From contig NZ_CP067412.1 of NCBI RefSeq assembly GCF_023375815.1, forward strand, positions 3,348,001-3,412,000: a stretch of DNA of 64,000 bases, written 5' to 3'. The notes below the pieces were generated by a model. The model did not search any database. It was not told where the DNA came from and saw only the letters and a list, made by a program, of their open reading frames with translations. This document shows, one piece after another, positions 38,490 through 49,682 of the stretch. The stretch's first letter is position 1, and each line of letters begins with the position of its first letter. The position numbers were made by a program, and so were the translations under genes. The DNA is from Pseudomonas sp. HS6 (GTDB lineage Bacteria > Pseudomonadota > Gammaproteobacteria > Pseudomonadales > Pseudomonadaceae).

Positions 38490-39557
38490 TCAGCCCTGAT
38501 TGAGCAGTTGACGAAGGTCGATCACGGCGGCGTTGGCCCGGGAAATGTAGTTGGCCATCACCAGCGAGTGGTTGGCCAGTACCCCGAAGCCGCTGCCGTT
38601 GAGGATCATCGGGCTCCACACCGGCTCCTGCGAAGCCTCCAGTTCACGAATGATCTGGCGCACGCTGACCGTGGCGTTCTTCTTCGCCAGCACGTCGGCG
38701 AAATCGACTTCGATGGCACGCAGCATGTGCGACAGCGCCCAGGCCTGACCGCGGGCTTCATAGAACACGTTGTCGATCTGCATCCACGGGGTCTCGACAA
38801 TTTCCTCGTCAACCTGTGGCACTTCACCCACCGCCGGCACTTCGGTTTTCAGCGCGGTGTTGAGCTTGACCCGGCCAACACTGGCCGACAGGCGTTGCGA
38901 CAGCGAACCGAGACGGGTGCCGACATCACCCAGCCAGTTGTTCAGGTTGTCGGCGCGAGCGTAGAACAGCGCGTTCTTTTGCGTCGGGTCAGACAGGCGG
39001 GCCTGATAACGGCTCAGGGAGTTGATGCCTTCCTGGTACTCCGACTCGCTGGACGGCAGAATCCAGCTCTTGTTGTCGAAGTTGAAGCGCGGTTCGGCCT
39101 TGGCCAGATCGGCGTCTTCAGCCGATTGCGACTGCGAGCGGGCGAAGTCCTTGCGCAAGGCACGGGTCAGGTCACGCACCTGCACCAGCACGCCATATTC
39201 CCAGCTCGGCATGTTGTCCATCCACAGGCCCGGCGGGAAGCGGTCGTTGGAAATGTAGCCGCCCGGCTTGTTCAGCAGGGTGCCGGCGACGGTCTTGAGG
39301 GTTTCGACCGTGGTGTAGCCAACCACCATCTGCTTGCCTTCTTTCTCGGCGGCCAGCTGTGCGTTCTGCGCCACCGGGAACAGGGCCGGCTCTTCGCTCC
39401 AGTACCAGCCCAGGCCGATGGTCACCAACAGGTAAATACCGACCAGCGTGGCCAGCGCGCGGCTGAACAACAGGCCGCCAACATAGCTGCGCGCGGCCGA
39501 CTTCGGCTCGGCGGCACGTTCGGGCGCGCTGCCCGCGCGATTCTTCCAGTCCAGCAT
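38490..39557 (-). CDS. DUF2333 family membrane-anchored protein
   Basis: A 355-residue protein with one N-terminal transmembrane helix (FSRALATLVGIYLLVTIGLG) and a large periplasmic region (GLWMDNMPSWEYGVLVQVRD, then a helical C-terminal half). I recognise the DUF2333 family; the function is not known. GAAAGGATATCGCC precedes the ATG. It occupies its usual Pseudomonas place between the NUDIX gene and gcbA. Confidence 0.88.
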   Translation of the reverse strand: MLDWKNRAGSAPERAAEPKSAARSYVGGLLFSRALATLVGIYLLVTIGLGWYWSEEPALFPVAQNAQLAAEKEGKQMVVGYTTVETLKTVAGTLLNKPGGYISNDRFPPGLWMDNMPSWEYGVLVQVRDLTRALRKDFARSQSQSAEDADLAKAEPRFNFDNKSWILPSSESEYQEGINSLSRYQARLSDPTQKNALFYARADNLNNWLGDVGTRLGSLSQRLSASVGRVKLNTALKTEVPAVGEVPQVDEEIVETPWMQIDNVFYEARGQAWALSHMLRAIEVDFADVLAKKNATVSVRQIIRELEASQEPVWSPMILNGSGFGVLANHSLVMANYISRANAAVIDLRQLLNQG

Positions 39558-39974
39558 GGCGATATCCTTTCAATCTTGGGTTCAACGGTTCGACAGCAAC
39601 CATACAACAACGTGCCTCTGACTCGCACCCGTCAATAATGACAGGGGGTGACTCTTTGGGCCTGCCGTCGTGCGCTAAGGGATTCCCTGATACCCGTGGC
39701 CCTGAGAAAACCTTGTCGATGCCGATGGAAAAATTCGTGAACCCTCCCGTTTTCGCATCAGGCCTGCGATAGAAATTGTTTCTTGATAAGCCTTAGAGTA
39801 CCCGGATCCAAGGGACCTCCCCCGACAAACAGGTTCGAATTGAAACCAGCTGGTCAGAAACTGAATGGTGACGCACCGCAGATTATTGACGTACGACACT
39901 CATGTAACCGGAAAGAGGTGCTAGCATAGAGCCACCAGTCGATCTCAGCATGCACCCTAACTAGTAGTCAGGAT
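39558..39974. other. Intergenic region, divergent promoters; no gene seen
   Basis: 417 bases separate the divergent DUF2333 and gcbA genes. It must hold both promoters. A TTGACG on the minus strand (39630-39635) is a possible -35 for the DUF2333 gene, without a clear -10. A 74-codon open frame at 39675-39899 (-) has no ribosome binding site or recognisable product. No terminator, tRNA or clear small-RNA structure was found. Confidence 0.4.
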
Positions 39975-41645
39975 ATGACCGAGCCAGAAGACCCCAGCCG
40001 TGAGCGCCTCAAGCACCACTTTGCCCAGCGGGTAATTCATCAGGCACGTCAGATTCTTGAGATATGGCAGCGCCTGCAACGCAGTGAGTGGTCCACTGCC
40101 GACCTCGCCGAACTGAGCGAAGCCAATCTGCGCCTGCTGCGTTTTGCCGAGCGTTTCGAACAGCCCGAGCACACCCAACTGGCCCATCACATCAGCCAGT
40201 CGCTGGAAGCGGTGGATGCCAATCGCGGGCGCCTGAGCAGTGGCCTGATCACTGACCTCAACCGTTTGATGCAGCGTCTTTCGCGCACCGGCCTGCGCCA
40301 TGGCGATCAGCTCGACCAGACCTTTTTGCCGCCCCTGCGCAAACCGATCTACGTGATGCTTCAGGATCACGACCGCGCCGAGCGGCTGGCCAAGCAACTG
40401 GAGTTTTTTGGTCTGAGCGCCCAGGCGCTGGACAGCGTGTCGGCGTTTCGCTCCTCGATGGTCGAGCGCCTGCCAGCCGCCATCGTCATGGACGTGGACT
40501 TCAGCGGCGCCGGCGTCGGCCTGAAACTCGCCGCCGAGGCCCAGCAAGGTCTGGAAGAGCCTTTGCCGCTGCTGTTCTTCAGCCTGCATGAAACCGACAC
40601 CCCGACCCGCCTCGCCGCCGTGCGCGCCGGCGGTCAGGAGTTTCTCACCGGCACCCTCGAAGCCTCGAGCCTGCTGGAAAAAATCGAAGTCCTGACCTGT
40701 GTCGCACAGTACGAGCCTTATAAAGTGCTGATCATCGACGACTCCCGCGCTCAGGCGATGCACACCGAACGCTTGCTCAACAGCGCCGGGATTGTCACTC
40801 GCACACTGATCGAGCCGATTCAGGCCATGGCCGAGCTGGCGGACTTCCAGCCGGACCTGATCATCCTCGACATGTACATGCCGGCCTGCACCGGCACCGA
40901 ACTGGCCAAGGTCATCCGTCACAACGACCGCTACGTCAGCGTGCCGATCATTTATCTATCGGCCGAAGACGACCTGGACAAACAACTCGACGCCATGAGC
41001 GAGGGCGGCGACGACTTCCTGACCAAACCGATCAAGCCGCGCCACCTGATCACCACGGTGCGCAACCGCGCAGCGCGTGCACGCAATCTCAAGGCACGAA
41101 TGGTCCGCGACAGTCTCACCGGCCTTTACAACCACACGCACATTCTCCAGTTGCTGGAAGACTGCTCGTTCCGTGCCCGCCGCGAAAACAAGCCGCTGAG
41201 TTTTGCGATGCTCGACATCGACCACTTCAAACGGGTCAACGACAGCCACGGCCATCCCATGGGCGACCGTGTGATCAAGAGCTTGGCGCTGTTCCTCAAG
41301 CAACGCCTACGCAAGACCGACTTCATCGGCCGTTACGGCGGTGAAGAATTCGCCATCGTCATGCCCGACACCGATATAGAAGCCGCGCACAAAGTGCTCG
41401 ACGAAATCCGCCAGCGCTTCGCCGAAATCCATTACCCGGCCCAGCCTCACGACCTGTGGTGCACGTTCAGCGCCGGGGTGGTGGAGATGCACGACGATTC
41501 CGACAGCCTGATGATGGCGAGCCAGGCCGACGAGGCGCTGTACCGCGCCAAGGGTGAAGGTCGCAATCGGGTGCAGACCGCGCGGGACTCAAAGCAAAGT
41601 GCCACTTTTTCACCGGAATCCACCGATTCGGTCATAACCCTGTAA
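39975..41645 (+). CDS. gcbA: Diguanylate cyclase response regulator GcbA
   Basis: A 556-residue protein with an N-terminal helical region, a degenerate receiver (about 110-225), an intact receiver (about 250-370; VLIIDDSRAQAM, phospho-acceptor in LIILDMYMPACTG, Lys in LTKPIKP) and a GGDEF domain. The active site is GGEEF (about 455-459) with an RxxD inhibitory site (RKTD) five residues before it, so it should make c-di-GMP and be product-inhibited. Gene order matches GcbA of P. fluorescens and P. aeruginosa, which promotes attachment and is involved in dispersion. AGGA is very close to the ATG, so translation initiation may be weak. Confidence 0.9.
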   Translation: MTEPEDPSRERLKHHFAQRVIHQARQILEIWQRLQRSEWSTADLAELSEANLRLLRFAERFEQPEHTQLAHHISQSLEAVDANRGRLSSGLITDLNRLMQRLSRTGLRHGDQLDQTFLPPLRKPIYVMLQDHDRAERLAKQLEFFGLSAQALDSVSAFRSSMVERLPAAIVMDVDFSGAGVGLKLAAEAQQGLEEPLPLLFFSLHETDTPTRLAAVRAGGQEFLTGTLEASSLLEKIEVLTCVAQYEPYKVLIIDDSRAQAMHTERLLNSAGIVTRTLIEPIQAMAELADFQPDLIILDMYMPACTGTELAKVIRHNDRYVSVPIIYLSAEDDLDKQLDAMSEGGDDFLTKPIKPRHLITTVRNRAARARNLKARMVRDSLTGLYNHTHILQLLEDCSFRARRENKPLSFAMLDIDHFKRVNDSHGHPMGDRVIKSLALFLKQRLRKTDFIGRYGGEEFAIVMPDTDIEAAHKVLDEIRQRFAEIHYPAQPHDLWCTFSAGVVEMHDDSDSLMMASQADEALYRAKGEGRNRVQTARDSKQSATFSPESTDSVITL

Positions 41646-41696
41646 CAGAACCGCAATAAATTCAGGCGCTTACCATTTCTGCCGTTGGTAGCCGTC

Positions 41697-43643
41697 ATGC
41701 GCCTGAAGTTGCTCACCAATCTCAACACACTGTTGTTGGTCGCCGTCTGCGTGGCCCTCGGCGCCACGCTGTGGTGGTCGCAAAAAGCCCTCGAGCGCCC
41801 CTATCTGTTGATGGAGCGCTACCTCGGGCTGTCCCAGCAATTTCAGAATGAAGTCGCGCGTAACGTCGAGGACTACCTCGGCAGCGGCGACGCCCTGCGC
41901 CTGAGCAGCGCCAGCCAGGCCATCGACAGCTTGCAGAAAGAGCTCGGTGACTTGCCGCCGGCACTGGCCGACACCCTGCGTCCAAGCCTGTCGAGCCTCG
42001 AAGAATTCAGCAAGACCGACCTGCTCGCCGCCGGCAAACTGGCCGGCGATCCGCAAGCCTTGCTGTTGCAGGCGGAGCGCGAACTGGGTGCGAGCCTCGA
42101 TCAGCTCAGCACCTACGCCGGCGGCAACTCGACTTACCTGACGCCACTGCTCGCGGCGTCTCAACATCTGGGCAAGTTATCGCTGGCCCGGGACAAACTG
42201 GCCAGCAGCGGGCGCAGTGAACTGGCTGCCGACGTCGAGCGCGAAGTCACCAACATCCGCACCCAGGCTCAGGCAATCGATGCCCTGCCCCTGCTTGGTG
42301 TGGTCACCCGCAGCGAATCCGGCAGCGACGATTTTGCCTCGATGATGGGCATTGAAAGCACTGAAAAAGCCGTCGCCGAAGACGCCGGCGTCGGCCTCAA
42401 ACGCGAACTCAACAGTTTGCTCGGCCGTTACCCGGCAGAACTGGCCCGCACCCGCGACCAGATCCAGAAACGCACCGAGCTCAGCACCGCCACCCACGAG
42501 AAAATCGCTGCGGTGCAACAAGCCATCGCCGGCCTGGAGCCGGTGGTACGCGCCCAACACGGGCAGATCCAGAGCGAAGTGCGCCTGATGCAAGGCGTGA
42601 TGATCGGCCTGATCCTGTTGATCGCCCTGCTGATCGACACCTTGCAGCGACGCTTGGCCCGCACCCTGACCAACCTCGCCCCTGCGCTTTCGACCTGGGC
42701 CGAAGGCGATTTCAGCCGCGACATTCATCTGGGTAAAACCAACCGCGAACTGCACGACATCGAAGCCTCGCTCAATCGCCTGCGTGCCTATCTGGTGGAT
42801 CTGGTCGGGACGATTCGCGGCAATGCCGAACAAGTGGCGGGCAGCAGCCGCACCCTCGCCGAGCTGAGCAATGACCTGCACAGCGGCGCCGAACATCAGG
42901 CCGGCGATACCGCGCTGATCCGCGACTCCCTCAGCGAACTGGAAGCGACCATCCAACAAGTGGCCGGCGATGCGCGCCAGGCCGCAGACGCCAGCCGTCA
43001 TGCGGGACAGGCCGTCGAGCACGGGCAAAAAGTCATCGGCCTGAGCCTCACCGGCCTGCATGCGCTGGTAGAGGAAGTACAAGGCAATGCGCAGATGATC
43101 GAGCATCTGGCGGAAGAGTCGGCCACCATCGGTGGCGTGTTGACGGTGATCCGTTCGATTGCCGACCAGACCAACCTGCTGGCCCTGAACGCAGCCATCG
43201 AAGCTGCCCGCGCTGGGGAAATGGGTCGTGGTTTTGCCGTGGTGGCGGAGGAAGTCCGCTCACTGGCGCAACGCACCGCTGGCGCCACCGCAGAAATTCA
43301 AACCTTGATCGCCGGCCTGCAAACCGCCGCCCGACAGTCGGTCGAAGGTATGCGCGCTCAGGTTGAGCACGCCGAAGCCACAGCCAATCAGGCGCAATCG
43401 GCGGACGGGGCGCTAGACAAGATTGTCGGCGCAATCCAGACCATTTCCGACACGGCAGTGCGCATCGCCGATGTCACAGCGCAGCAAAGTGGCGCGGTCA
43501 GCGAAATCCGCGATCACAGCGAACGGATTCACCAATTGGGCGGCGATAACTTGCTGCGCATCGGCGAAGGACGTGAACAGGGTGAGAATCTGCTGGTATT
43601 GGGTGGGCAACTGCACACAGCGGTTCAGGCGTTCCGCGTCTGA
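41697..43643 (+). CDS. ctpL: Methyl-accepting chemotaxis protein CtpL-like
   Basis: A 648-residue chemoreceptor: TM1 at about residues 8-25, a ~275-residue helical periplasmic domain, TM2 at about 301-318 ([17 protein letters not shown]), HAMP, and a signalling domain with the tip [20 protein letters not shown]. The ATG at 41697 gives the usual short cytoplasmic N-terminus; a TTG 12 bases upstream is possible. By position between gcbA and aroQ it corresponds to CtpL of P. aeruginosa, a receptor for phosphate limitation and chloro-aromatics (assignment by synteny). It ends 175 bases before aroQ; no dsbD/dipZ gene intervenes. Confidence 0.85.
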   Translation: MRLKLLTNLNTLLLVAVCVALGATLWWSQKALERPYLLMERYLGLSQQFQNEVARNVEDYLGSGDALRLSSASQAIDSLQKELGDLPPALADTLRPSLSSLEEFSKTDLLAAGKLAGDPQALLLQAERELGASLDQLSTYAGGNSTYLTPLLAASQHLGKLSLARDKLASSGRSELAADVEREVTNIRTQAQAIDALPLLGVVTRSESGSDDFASMMGIESTEKAVAEDAGVGLKRELNSLLGRYPAELARTRDQIQKRTELSTATHEKIAAVQQAIAGLEPVVRAQHGQIQSEVRLMQGVMIGLILLIALLIDTLQRRLARTLTNLAPALSTWAEGDFSRDIHLGKTNRELHDIEASLNRLRAYLVDLVGTIRGNAEQVAGSSRTLAELSNDLHSGAEHQAGDTALIRDSLSELEATIQQVAGDARQAADASRHAGQAVEHGQKVIGLSLTGLHALVEEVQGNAQMIEHLAEESATIGGVLTVIRSIADQTNLLALNAAIEAARAGEMGRGFAVVAEEVRSLAQRTAGATAEIQTLIAGLQTAARQSVEGMRAQVEHAEATANQAQSADGALDKIVGAIQTISDTAVRIADVTAQQSGAVSEIRDHSERIHQLGGDNLLRIGEGREQGENLLVLGGQLHTAVQAFRV

Positions 43644-43818
43644 TCGCGATTGTGTCGGGTTTGGCAGCGTGAATGACCGGATCTGATCACTCAGTCACAT
43701 ATTTCGCGCAAACATCGGAGATCGTGCTGGCTATTGCAGAGAACTGGACAGTCACAAAGTCTTTGCGGCATAGTCGCCGGGTTCTGACGAAGGCTCACCC
43801 ATAACAAGGAACACGCAG

Positions 43819-44274
43819 ATGGCAACGCTACTGGTGCTGCACGGCCCCAACCTGAACCTGCTCGGCACCCGCGAACCCGGGACCTACGGGTCGACGACCC
43901 TGGCGCAGATCAATCAGGACCTGGAACGCCGCGCCCGTGAAGCCGGCCATCATCTGCTGTACCTGCAGAGCAATGCCGAGTACGAATTGATCGACCGCAT
44001 CCACGCCGCACGCGGCGAAGGTGTGGACTTCATTCTGATCAATCCAGCGGCTTTTACGCACACAAGTGTCGCATTACGTGACGCGCTGCTGGGAGTGAGC
44101 ATCCCATTCATCGAAGTGCATTTGTCCAACGTGCACAAACGCGAACCTTTCCGCCATCACTCTTACTTCTCCGACGTAGCGGTGGGAGTGATCTGCGGCC
44201 TTGGCGCCAGCGGTTATCGACTGGCCCTGGAGGCTGCACTAGAGCAGCTTGAACAACAAGCTATACGCCCCTGA
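43819..44274 (+). CDS. aroQ: Type II 3-dehydroquinate dehydratase
   Basis: A 151-residue shikimate-pathway enzyme. The N-terminal [20 protein letters not shown] with the catalytic Tyr, the [16 protein letters not shown] block and the C-terminal [17 protein letters not shown] with the catalytic His are all intact. AAGGA precedes the ATG. It sits just ahead of accB-accC, an arrangement widespread in gammaproteobacteria. Confidence 0.97.
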   Translation: MATLLVLHGPNLNLLGTREPGTYGSTTLAQINQDLERRAREAGHHLLYLQSNAEYELIDRIHAARGEGVDFILINPAAFTHTSVALRDALLGVSIPFIEVHLSNVHKREPFRHHSYFSDVAVGVICGLGASGYRLALEAALEQLEQQAIRP

Positions 44275-44298
44275 CCGACCCTTGGGAGTTGATGATTC

Positions 44299-44763
44299 AT
44301 GGATATCCGTAAAGTTAAGAAACTGATCGAATTGCTGGAAGAGTCCGGCATCGACGAGCTCGAGATCAAGGAAGGCGAAGAGTCCGTACGCATCAGCCGC
44401 CACAGCAAGACCCCGGCGCAGCAGTACTACGCACCGGCTCCGATGCAGGCTCCGGCCGCTGCACCTGTTGCCGCTGCCGCCCCAGTTGCTGCCGCCGCTC
44501 CGGCTGCCGCTGCTGCTCCAGCGCTGAACGGCACCGTTGCCCGTTCGCCGATGGTCGGCACCTTCTATCGCAAATCTTCGCCAACCTCGCCGTCCTTCGT
44601 TGAAGTCGGCCAGACCGTGAAGAAAGGCGACACCCTGTGCATCGTTGAAGCCATGAAGATGATGAACCACATCGAAGCTGAAACCAGCGGTGTGATCGAG
44701 TCCATCCTCGTCGAAGACGGCCAGCCGGTTGAGTACGACCAACCGCTGTTCACCATCGTTTGA
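44299..44763 (+). CDS. accB: Biotin carboxyl carrier protein of acetyl-CoA carboxylase
   Basis: A 154-residue BCCP. An N-terminal helical segment ([20 protein letters not shown]) and an Ala/Pro-rich linker (about residues 46-77) lead to the biotinyl domain with the acceptor Lys in EAMKMM (about residue 120). The stop and the accC start are 17 bases apart, so the carrier and carboxylase subunits are made together. Confidence 0.97.
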   Translation: MDIRKVKKLIELLEESGIDELEIKEGEESVRISRHSKTPAQQYYAPAPMQAPAAAPVAAAAPVAAAAPAAAAAPALNGTVARSPMVGTFYRKSSPTSPSFVEVGQTVKKGDTLCIVEAMKMMNHIEAETSGVIESILVEDGQPVEYDQPLFTIV

Positions 44764-44780
44764 ACTGCGGAGAGCCTTTG

Positions 44781-46139
44781 ATGACTGCGAAGTTGGAAAA
44801 AGTTCTGATCGCTAACCGCGGTGAGATCGCCCTGCGGATTCTGCGTGCCTGCAAAGAGATGGGCATCAAGACCGTCGCCGTTTACTCCAAGGCCGACAAA
44901 GAGCTGATGCACCTGGGTCTGGCAGACGAATCCGTCTGCATCGGCCCGGCTTCTGCCGCGCACTCTTACCTGCACATCCCGGCAATCATCGCGGCCGCTG
45001 AAGTGACTGGCGCTACCGCCATTCACCCAGGCTACGGTTTCCTCGCGGAAAACGCCGACTTTGCCGAGCAGGTCGAGAACTCCGGTTTCGCTTTCATCGG
45101 CCCGAAAGCCGACACCATTCGCCTGATGGGCGACAAGGTATCGGCCAAGCACGCGATGATCGAAGCGGGCGTTCCAACCGTTCCAGGCTCCGACGGCCCA
45201 CTGCCGGAAGACGAAGAAACGGCGCTGCGCATCGGTCGTGAAGTCGGCTACCCGGTGATCATCAAAGCCGCTGGCGGCGGTGGTGGTCGCGGCATGCGCG
45301 TGGTGCACAAGGAAGAAGACCTGATCGCCTTCGCCAAACTGACCCGCACCGAAGCTGGCGCGGCGTTCGGCAACCCGATGGTCTATCTGGAAAAATTCCT
45401 GACCAACCCGCGTCACGTCGAAGTGCAGGTTCTGTCCGACGGCCAGGGCAACGCCATCCATCTGGGCGACCGTGACTGCTCGCTGCAGCGCCGTCACCAG
45501 AAGGTCCTCGAAGAAGCGCCGGCTCCGGGCATCGACGAGCAGGCCCGCAAGGAAGTCCTCGCCCGCTGCGTCAAGGCGTGCGTCGACATCGGCTACCGTG
45601 GCGCCGGCACCTTCGAGTTCCTGTACGAGAACGGTCGTTTCTACTTCATCGAAATGAACACCCGTGTTCAGGTGGAGCACCCGGTTTCGGAAATGGTCAC
45701 CGGTATCGACATCGTCAAGGAGATGCTCAGCATCGCCGCTGGCAACAAGCTGTCGTTCACTCAGGATGACGTGGTTATCCGCGGTCACTCGCTGGAATGC
45801 CGGATCAACGCTGAAGACCCGAAAACCTTCATGCCGAGCCCGGGCACGGTCAAGCATTTCCACGCACCAGGCGGCAACGGCGTTCGCGTCGATTCGCACC
45901 TGTACAGCGGTTATGCGGTTCCGCCGAATTACGACTCGCTGATCGGCAAGCTGATCACTTACGGCGCCACCCGCGACGAAGCCATGGCGCGCATGCGCAA
46001 TGCCCTGGACGAAATCGTGGTTGACGGGATCAAGACCAACATCCCGCTGCACCGTGATCTGACCCGCGACGAAGGCTTCTGCAAAGGGGGCGTGAACATT
46101 CACTACCTCGAGCACAAGCTGGCTGGCGAGAAGCACTAA
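44781..46139 (+). CDS. accC: Biotin carboxylase subunit of acetyl-CoA carboxylase
   Basis: A 452-residue ATP-grasp carboxylase. The start [20 protein letters not shown] is the family's usual N-terminus. The Gly-rich ATP loop [21 protein letters not shown] and the [14 protein letters not shown] active-site block are intact. It carboxylates the biotin on AccB, the first half-reaction of malonyl-CoA synthesis. A terminator follows 20 bases downstream. Confidence 0.97.
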   Translation: MTAKLEKVLIANRGEIALRILRACKEMGIKTVAVYSKADKELMHLGLADESVCIGPASAAHSYLHIPAIIAAAEVTGATAIHPGYGFLAENADFAEQVENSGFAFIGPKADTIRLMGDKVSAKHAMIEAGVPTVPGSDGPLPEDEETALRIGREVGYPVIIKAAGGGGGRGMRVVHKEEDLIAFAKLTRTEAGAAFGNPMVYLEKFLTNPRHVEVQVLSDGQGNAIHLGDRDCSLQRRHQKVLEEAPAPGIDEQARKEVLARCVKACVDIGYRGAGTFEFLYENGRFYFIEMNTRVQVEHPVSEMVTGIDIVKEMLSIAAGNKLSFTQDDVVIRGHSLECRINAEDPKTFMPSPGTVKHFHAPGGNGVRVDSHLYSGYAVPPNYDSLIGKLITYGATRDEAMARMRNALDEIVVDGIKTNIPLHRDLTRDEGFCKGGVNIHYLEHKLAGEKH

Positions 46140-46158
46140 GCTTCAGCCCGCACCTGAC

Positions 46159-46187
46159 AAAGCCGCCTTCGGGCGGCTTTGTTGTTT
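46159..46187 (+). terminator. Rho-independent terminator after accC
   Basis: AAAGCCGCC and GGCGGCTTT form a 9-bp stem with a TTCG-like loop, followed by a T-rich tail (GTTGTTT). It closes the aroQ-accB-accC unit. Confidence 0.9.
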
Positions 46188-46305
46188 CTTAAGGTTTCAT
46201 CTGCTCACACATTACCCGCTCCCACAAAACCATCGCGCTCGCGTAAACTTGCGCGCTTCTCGCAGGCCGCTAGGCTGCAATCAATCTTTTTCACAGGTGC
46301 CCGCC

Positions 46306-47184
46306 ATGCCTTGGCTGCAAGTCCGTCTCGCCATCAGCCCAGAACAAGCCGAAACCTACGAAGACGCTTTCCTTGAAGTGGGCGCCGTCTCGGTGACCTT
46401 CATGGACGCCGAAGATCAACCGATCTTCGAACCGGAACTCAACACCACCCCGCTGTGGGCACACACCCACCTGCTGGCCCTGTTCGAGGGCGGCACCGAA
46501 GCCGCCCCGGTACTGGCCCATCTGGAACTGCTGACCGGCAGCCCGCTGCCCGAGCATCACAGCGAAGTGATCGAAGACCAGGACTGGGAACGCAGCTGGA
46601 TGGACGGTTTCCAGCCGATGCAATTCGGCCAGCGCCTGTGGATCGTGCCGAGCTGGCACGCCGCGCCGCAACCTGACGCAGTCAACCTGCTGCTGGATCC
46701 GGGCCTGGCGTTCGGTACCGGCACCCACCCGACCACCGCCCTGTGCCTGGAATGGCTGGACGGTCAGGACCTGAAAGACTGCAACGTGCTGGACTTCGGT
46801 TGTGGCTCGGGGATTCTGGCCATCGCCGCGCTGCTGCTGGGCGCGAAAGAAGCCGTCGGCACCGACATCGACGTGCAGGCGCTGGAAGCCTCCCGCGACA
46901 ACGCCGGTCGCAACGGTATTGCCGACGAGCTGTTCCCGCTGTACCTGCCGGAGGATCTGCCGCAGGTCAAAGCCGACGTGCTGGTGGCCAACATCCTGGC
47001 CGGCCCGCTGGTTTCTCTGGCGCCGCAACTGTCCGGCCTGGTCAAGTCCGGCGGGCGTCTGGCGCTGTCCGGGATCCTCGCCGAACAGGGCGAAGAAGTC
47101 GCCGCCGCCTACGCGCAGGACTTCGATCTCGACCCGATCGCCAATCGTGATGGCTGGGTGCGCATCACCGGCCGTCGGCGCTAG
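46306..47184 (+). CDS. prmA: Ribosomal protein L11 methyltransferase
   Basis: A 292-residue PrmA. The N-terminal substrate-binding part starts [20 protein letters not shown]; the SAM domain has [18 protein letters not shown] and the preceding [19 protein letters not shown]. The ATG at 46306 is the family-typical start. PrmA trimethylates several amino groups of L11. It follows accC in the conserved Pseudomonas order and is 30 bases before the DUF3426 gene. Confidence 0.95.
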   Translation: MPWLQVRLAISPEQAETYEDAFLEVGAVSVTFMDAEDQPIFEPELNTTPLWAHTHLLALFEGGTEAAPVLAHLELLTGSPLPEHHSEVIEDQDWERSWMDGFQPMQFGQRLWIVPSWHAAPQPDAVNLLLDPGLAFGTGTHPTTALCLEWLDGQDLKDCNVLDFGCGSGILAIAALLLGAKEAVGTDIDVQALEASRDNAGRNGIADELFPLYLPEDLPQVKADVLVANILAGPLVSLAPQLSGLVKSGGRLALSGILAEQGEEVAAAYAQDFDLDPIANRDGWVRITGRRR

Positions 47185-47214
47185 AATGACCGCCTGCTCA
47201 ATCCGGATCGCCGC

Positions 47215-48486
47215 ATGACCGACAGCTTCGTCACCCAGTGCCCGCATTGCCAAACCAGTTTCCGCGTCAGCCACACTCAATTGAGCGTGGCACGCGGAGT
47301 GGTTCGTTGCGGCTCCTGCCTGCAAGTGTTCAACGCAGCCAAGCAGTTGCTCGAACAGCGCGCAGGCAAGGAAGCAGTCACGCCGGTAGCGCCAGCCATC
47401 GTCGAACCGGCACCGGTCACAGAAACACCGGTCGTCGCCAGACAACCCGAGCCCATCGAAACGCCTGAGCCACGCGCCATCAGCCAGAAGCAGTGGAGCG
47501 CCGCCGAGCTGGACCTGGACAGCCTGGATCTTGATCAGGAACTGGCCCGCCTCGAGCAACGGGAAATCCAGCCGACCACCGAATTCGGCCGACCGCGCGA
47601 AGAGTCTCTCAGCGCGCGTCGCGACAGCCACGAGCCGGAAGACGAGCCGTGGTCGGACAGCCTGTTCAGCGAACCGGCGGACGAGCGACCAGCCGAGCCT
47701 GAACACGAAACCGAAGTCATCGATGCCGAACCGGCAAAACCGGAACGCACCGAACCTTCGCTATCGCTGGAGCCGGTGGACCTCGATGACGAGCCGCCCA
47801 TCCCGCAATTGCGCCTGCACGACCCGATCGATCATTCCGCTCGCCACGAACGCCTGTCAGCCAGTGACGAGGTGGACGACGATCTGACACCGGTCGAGCC
47901 GCCGCGCAAAAAACGCGAACGCAGCGAGCCCGGCGTACGTGCCGAAGTGTTACAGGACCTGACCGACGACCCGCTGCAACTGGACTGGCAGAAACGCCGC
48001 TCCCCTTGGGGCCGACGCCTGCTCTGGCTGTTGTTGATCCTGTTGGCCGCCGGCGCTCTCGCCGGCCAGTACATCGCCTATCATTTCGATGAGCTGGCCC
48101 GCCAGGATCAATACCGTCCGTGGTTCCAGCAACTGTGCCCGCAGATCGGCTGCACGGTGCCGTCCAAGGTCGATATCGCCAAGATCAAGAGCAGCAACCT
48201 GGTAGTGCGCAGCCATCCGGAATTCAGCGGAGCGCTGGTGGTGGACGCGATCATTTATAACCGCGCACCGTTCTCGCAACCGTTTCCGCTGCTGGAGTTG
48301 CGCTTCGCCGACCTCAACGGTCACCTGATCGCCAGCCGTCGCTTCAAGCCTGGCGAATATCTCAACGGCGACCTCGAAGGCATGGCGGAAATGCCGCCGC
48401 AGACGCCGATCCACATCGCCCTGGACATCCTCGACCCGGGGCCGAAAGCGGTGAACTACAGCCTGAGTTTCCACTCGCCCGAGTGA
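47215..48486 (+). CDS. Zinc-ribbon and DUF3426 membrane protein
   Basis: A 423-residue protein. The N-terminus has an MJ0042-type zinc ribbon (QCPHCQTSFRV ... VRCGSCLQVF), followed by a ~210-residue acidic, Pro/Glu-rich disordered region. A transmembrane helix lies at about 271-290 (LLWLLLILLAAGALAGQYIA), and a C-terminal DUF3426 domain should be periplasmic (CPQIGCTVPSKVDIAKI, FHSPE). The function is unknown. It is in its usual place between prmA and dusB. Confidence 0.88.
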   Translation: MTDSFVTQCPHCQTSFRVSHTQLSVARGVVRCGSCLQVFNAAKQLLEQRAGKEAVTPVAPAIVEPAPVTETPVVARQPEPIETPEPRAISQKQWSAAELDLDSLDLDQELARLEQREIQPTTEFGRPREESLSARRDSHEPEDEPWSDSLFSEPADERPAEPEHETEVIDAEPAKPERTEPSLSLEPVDLDDEPPIPQLRLHDPIDHSARHERLSASDEVDDDLTPVEPPRKKRERSEPGVRAEVLQDLTDDPLQLDWQKRRSPWGRRLLWLLLILLAAGALAGQYIAYHFDELARQDQYRPWFQQLCPQIGCTVPSKVDIAKIKSSNLVVRSHPEFSGALVVDAIIYNRAPFSQPFPLLELRFADLNGHLIASRRFKPGEYLNGDLEGMAEMPPQTPIHIALDILDPGPKAVNYSLSFHSPE

Positions 48487-48671
48487 AACGCTTCACCGCT
48501 CCGCAATTGACGGCAGTTTTCTGACTTTGCACCGCACGACCAAACCGGCGGTAATAACAGAATAACTGTTCAGATTTTGTTCAATTCAGCCTTTATCCAG
48601 TCATCGAGAGCGGGTATCATGCCAACCCTTTTTCGAACTCTCATGATCCGGCCCCACTTCAGGGAAGTCCT

Positions 48672-49682
48672 ATGTCGGCGGTACGCATCGGCCCATATAC
48701 ATTGCAGAACGGCTTGATCCTCGCCCCTATGGCGGGTGTCACCGACCAGCCCTTTCGTCAGTTGTGCAAGCGATTGGGCGCAGGGCTTGTAGTCTCGGAA
48801 ATGGTCACCAGTGACATGAGCCTGTGGAATACCCGCAAGTCGCGCATGCGCATGATCCACGAAGGCGATCCCGAGCCGCGCTCGGTACAGATTGCCGGTG
48901 GCGACGCGCAGATGCTGGCGGACGCGGCCCGGGCCAACGTCGAACTGGGTGCACAGATTATCGACATCAACATGGGTTGCCCGGCAAAAAAGGTCTGCAA
49001 CAAGGCCGCCGGCTCCGCGTTGTTGAAGGATGAAGCGCTGGTTACCGAGATCCTGCACGCCGTCGTGGGTGCGGTTGATGTGCCGGTAACCCTGAAGATC
49101 CGCACCGGATGGGATCGCGACAACAAGAACGGCCTGACCGTGGCGAAGATCGCCGAACAGGCCGGGATCACGGCGCTGGCGGTGCATGGCCGCACCCGCG
49201 CCGACCTGTACACCGGCGAAGCCGAGTACGACACCATTGCCGCGATCAAGCAGGCGGTGTCGATTCCGGTCTTTGCCAACGGCGACATCGTATCGCCGGA
49301 AAAGGCCCGCTACGTGCTCGACGCGACCGGTGCCGATGGCCTGTTGATCGGCCGGGCTGCCCAGGGGCGGCCATGGATTTTTCGTGAGATCGAACACTTC
49401 CTGCGTACAGGCGAAAAACTGCCGGCGCCGGAGCTGATCGAGGTGGAACGCATTCTGCTTGAGCATCTGGCCGCCCTCCACGCCTTTTATGGGGACGTGA
49501 TGGGCGTACGCATTGCCCGAAAGCATGTGGGCTGGTATCTCGCAACCTTGCCGGGCGCCAAGGAGTTTCGCGCCCGTTTCAATCGTTTGGATGGTACGGA
49601 AACACAATGCGCCAACGTTCGGGAGTTCTTCGCCGAACGTTACAAGAGCCTGACAGGGGACGGAGAAGGGGTGGCCGCATGA
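48672..49682 (+). CDS. dusB: tRNA-dihydrouridine synthase B
   Basis: A 336-residue FMN-dependent Dus enzyme. [20 protein letters not shown] binds FMN, and [19 protein letters not shown] carries the catalytic Cys. [12 protein letters not shown] and [10 protein letters not shown] are conserved flavin-site blocks. Its stop overlaps the fis start by 4 bases (ATGA), the dusB-fis operon known from enterics and pseudomonads. Confidence 0.96.
   Translation: MSAVRIGPYTLQNGLILAPMAGVTDQPFRQLCKRLGAGLVVSEMVTSDMSLWNTRKSRMRMIHEGDPEPRSVQIAGGDAQMLADAARANVELGAQIIDINMGCPAKKVCNKAAGSALLKDEALVTEILHAVVGAVDVPVTLKIRTGWDRDNKNGLTVAKIAEQAGITALAVHGRTRADLYTGEAEYDTIAAIKQAVSIPVFANGDIVSPEKARYVLDATGADGLLIGRAAQGRPWIFREIEHFLRTGEKLPAPELIEVERILLEHLAALHAFYGDVMGVRIARKHVGWYLATLPGAKEFRARFNRLDGTETQCANVREFFAERYKSLTGDGEGVAA

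Noticed and set aside
39675..39899. Possible small gene (74 codons, minus strand) upstream of gcbA
   Set aside because: No ribosome binding site, no conserved features, and it lies in a divergent promoter region.
44565..46136. Long minus-strand open frame (523 codons)
   Set aside because: Antisense to accC, a certain gene; no recognisable domain.
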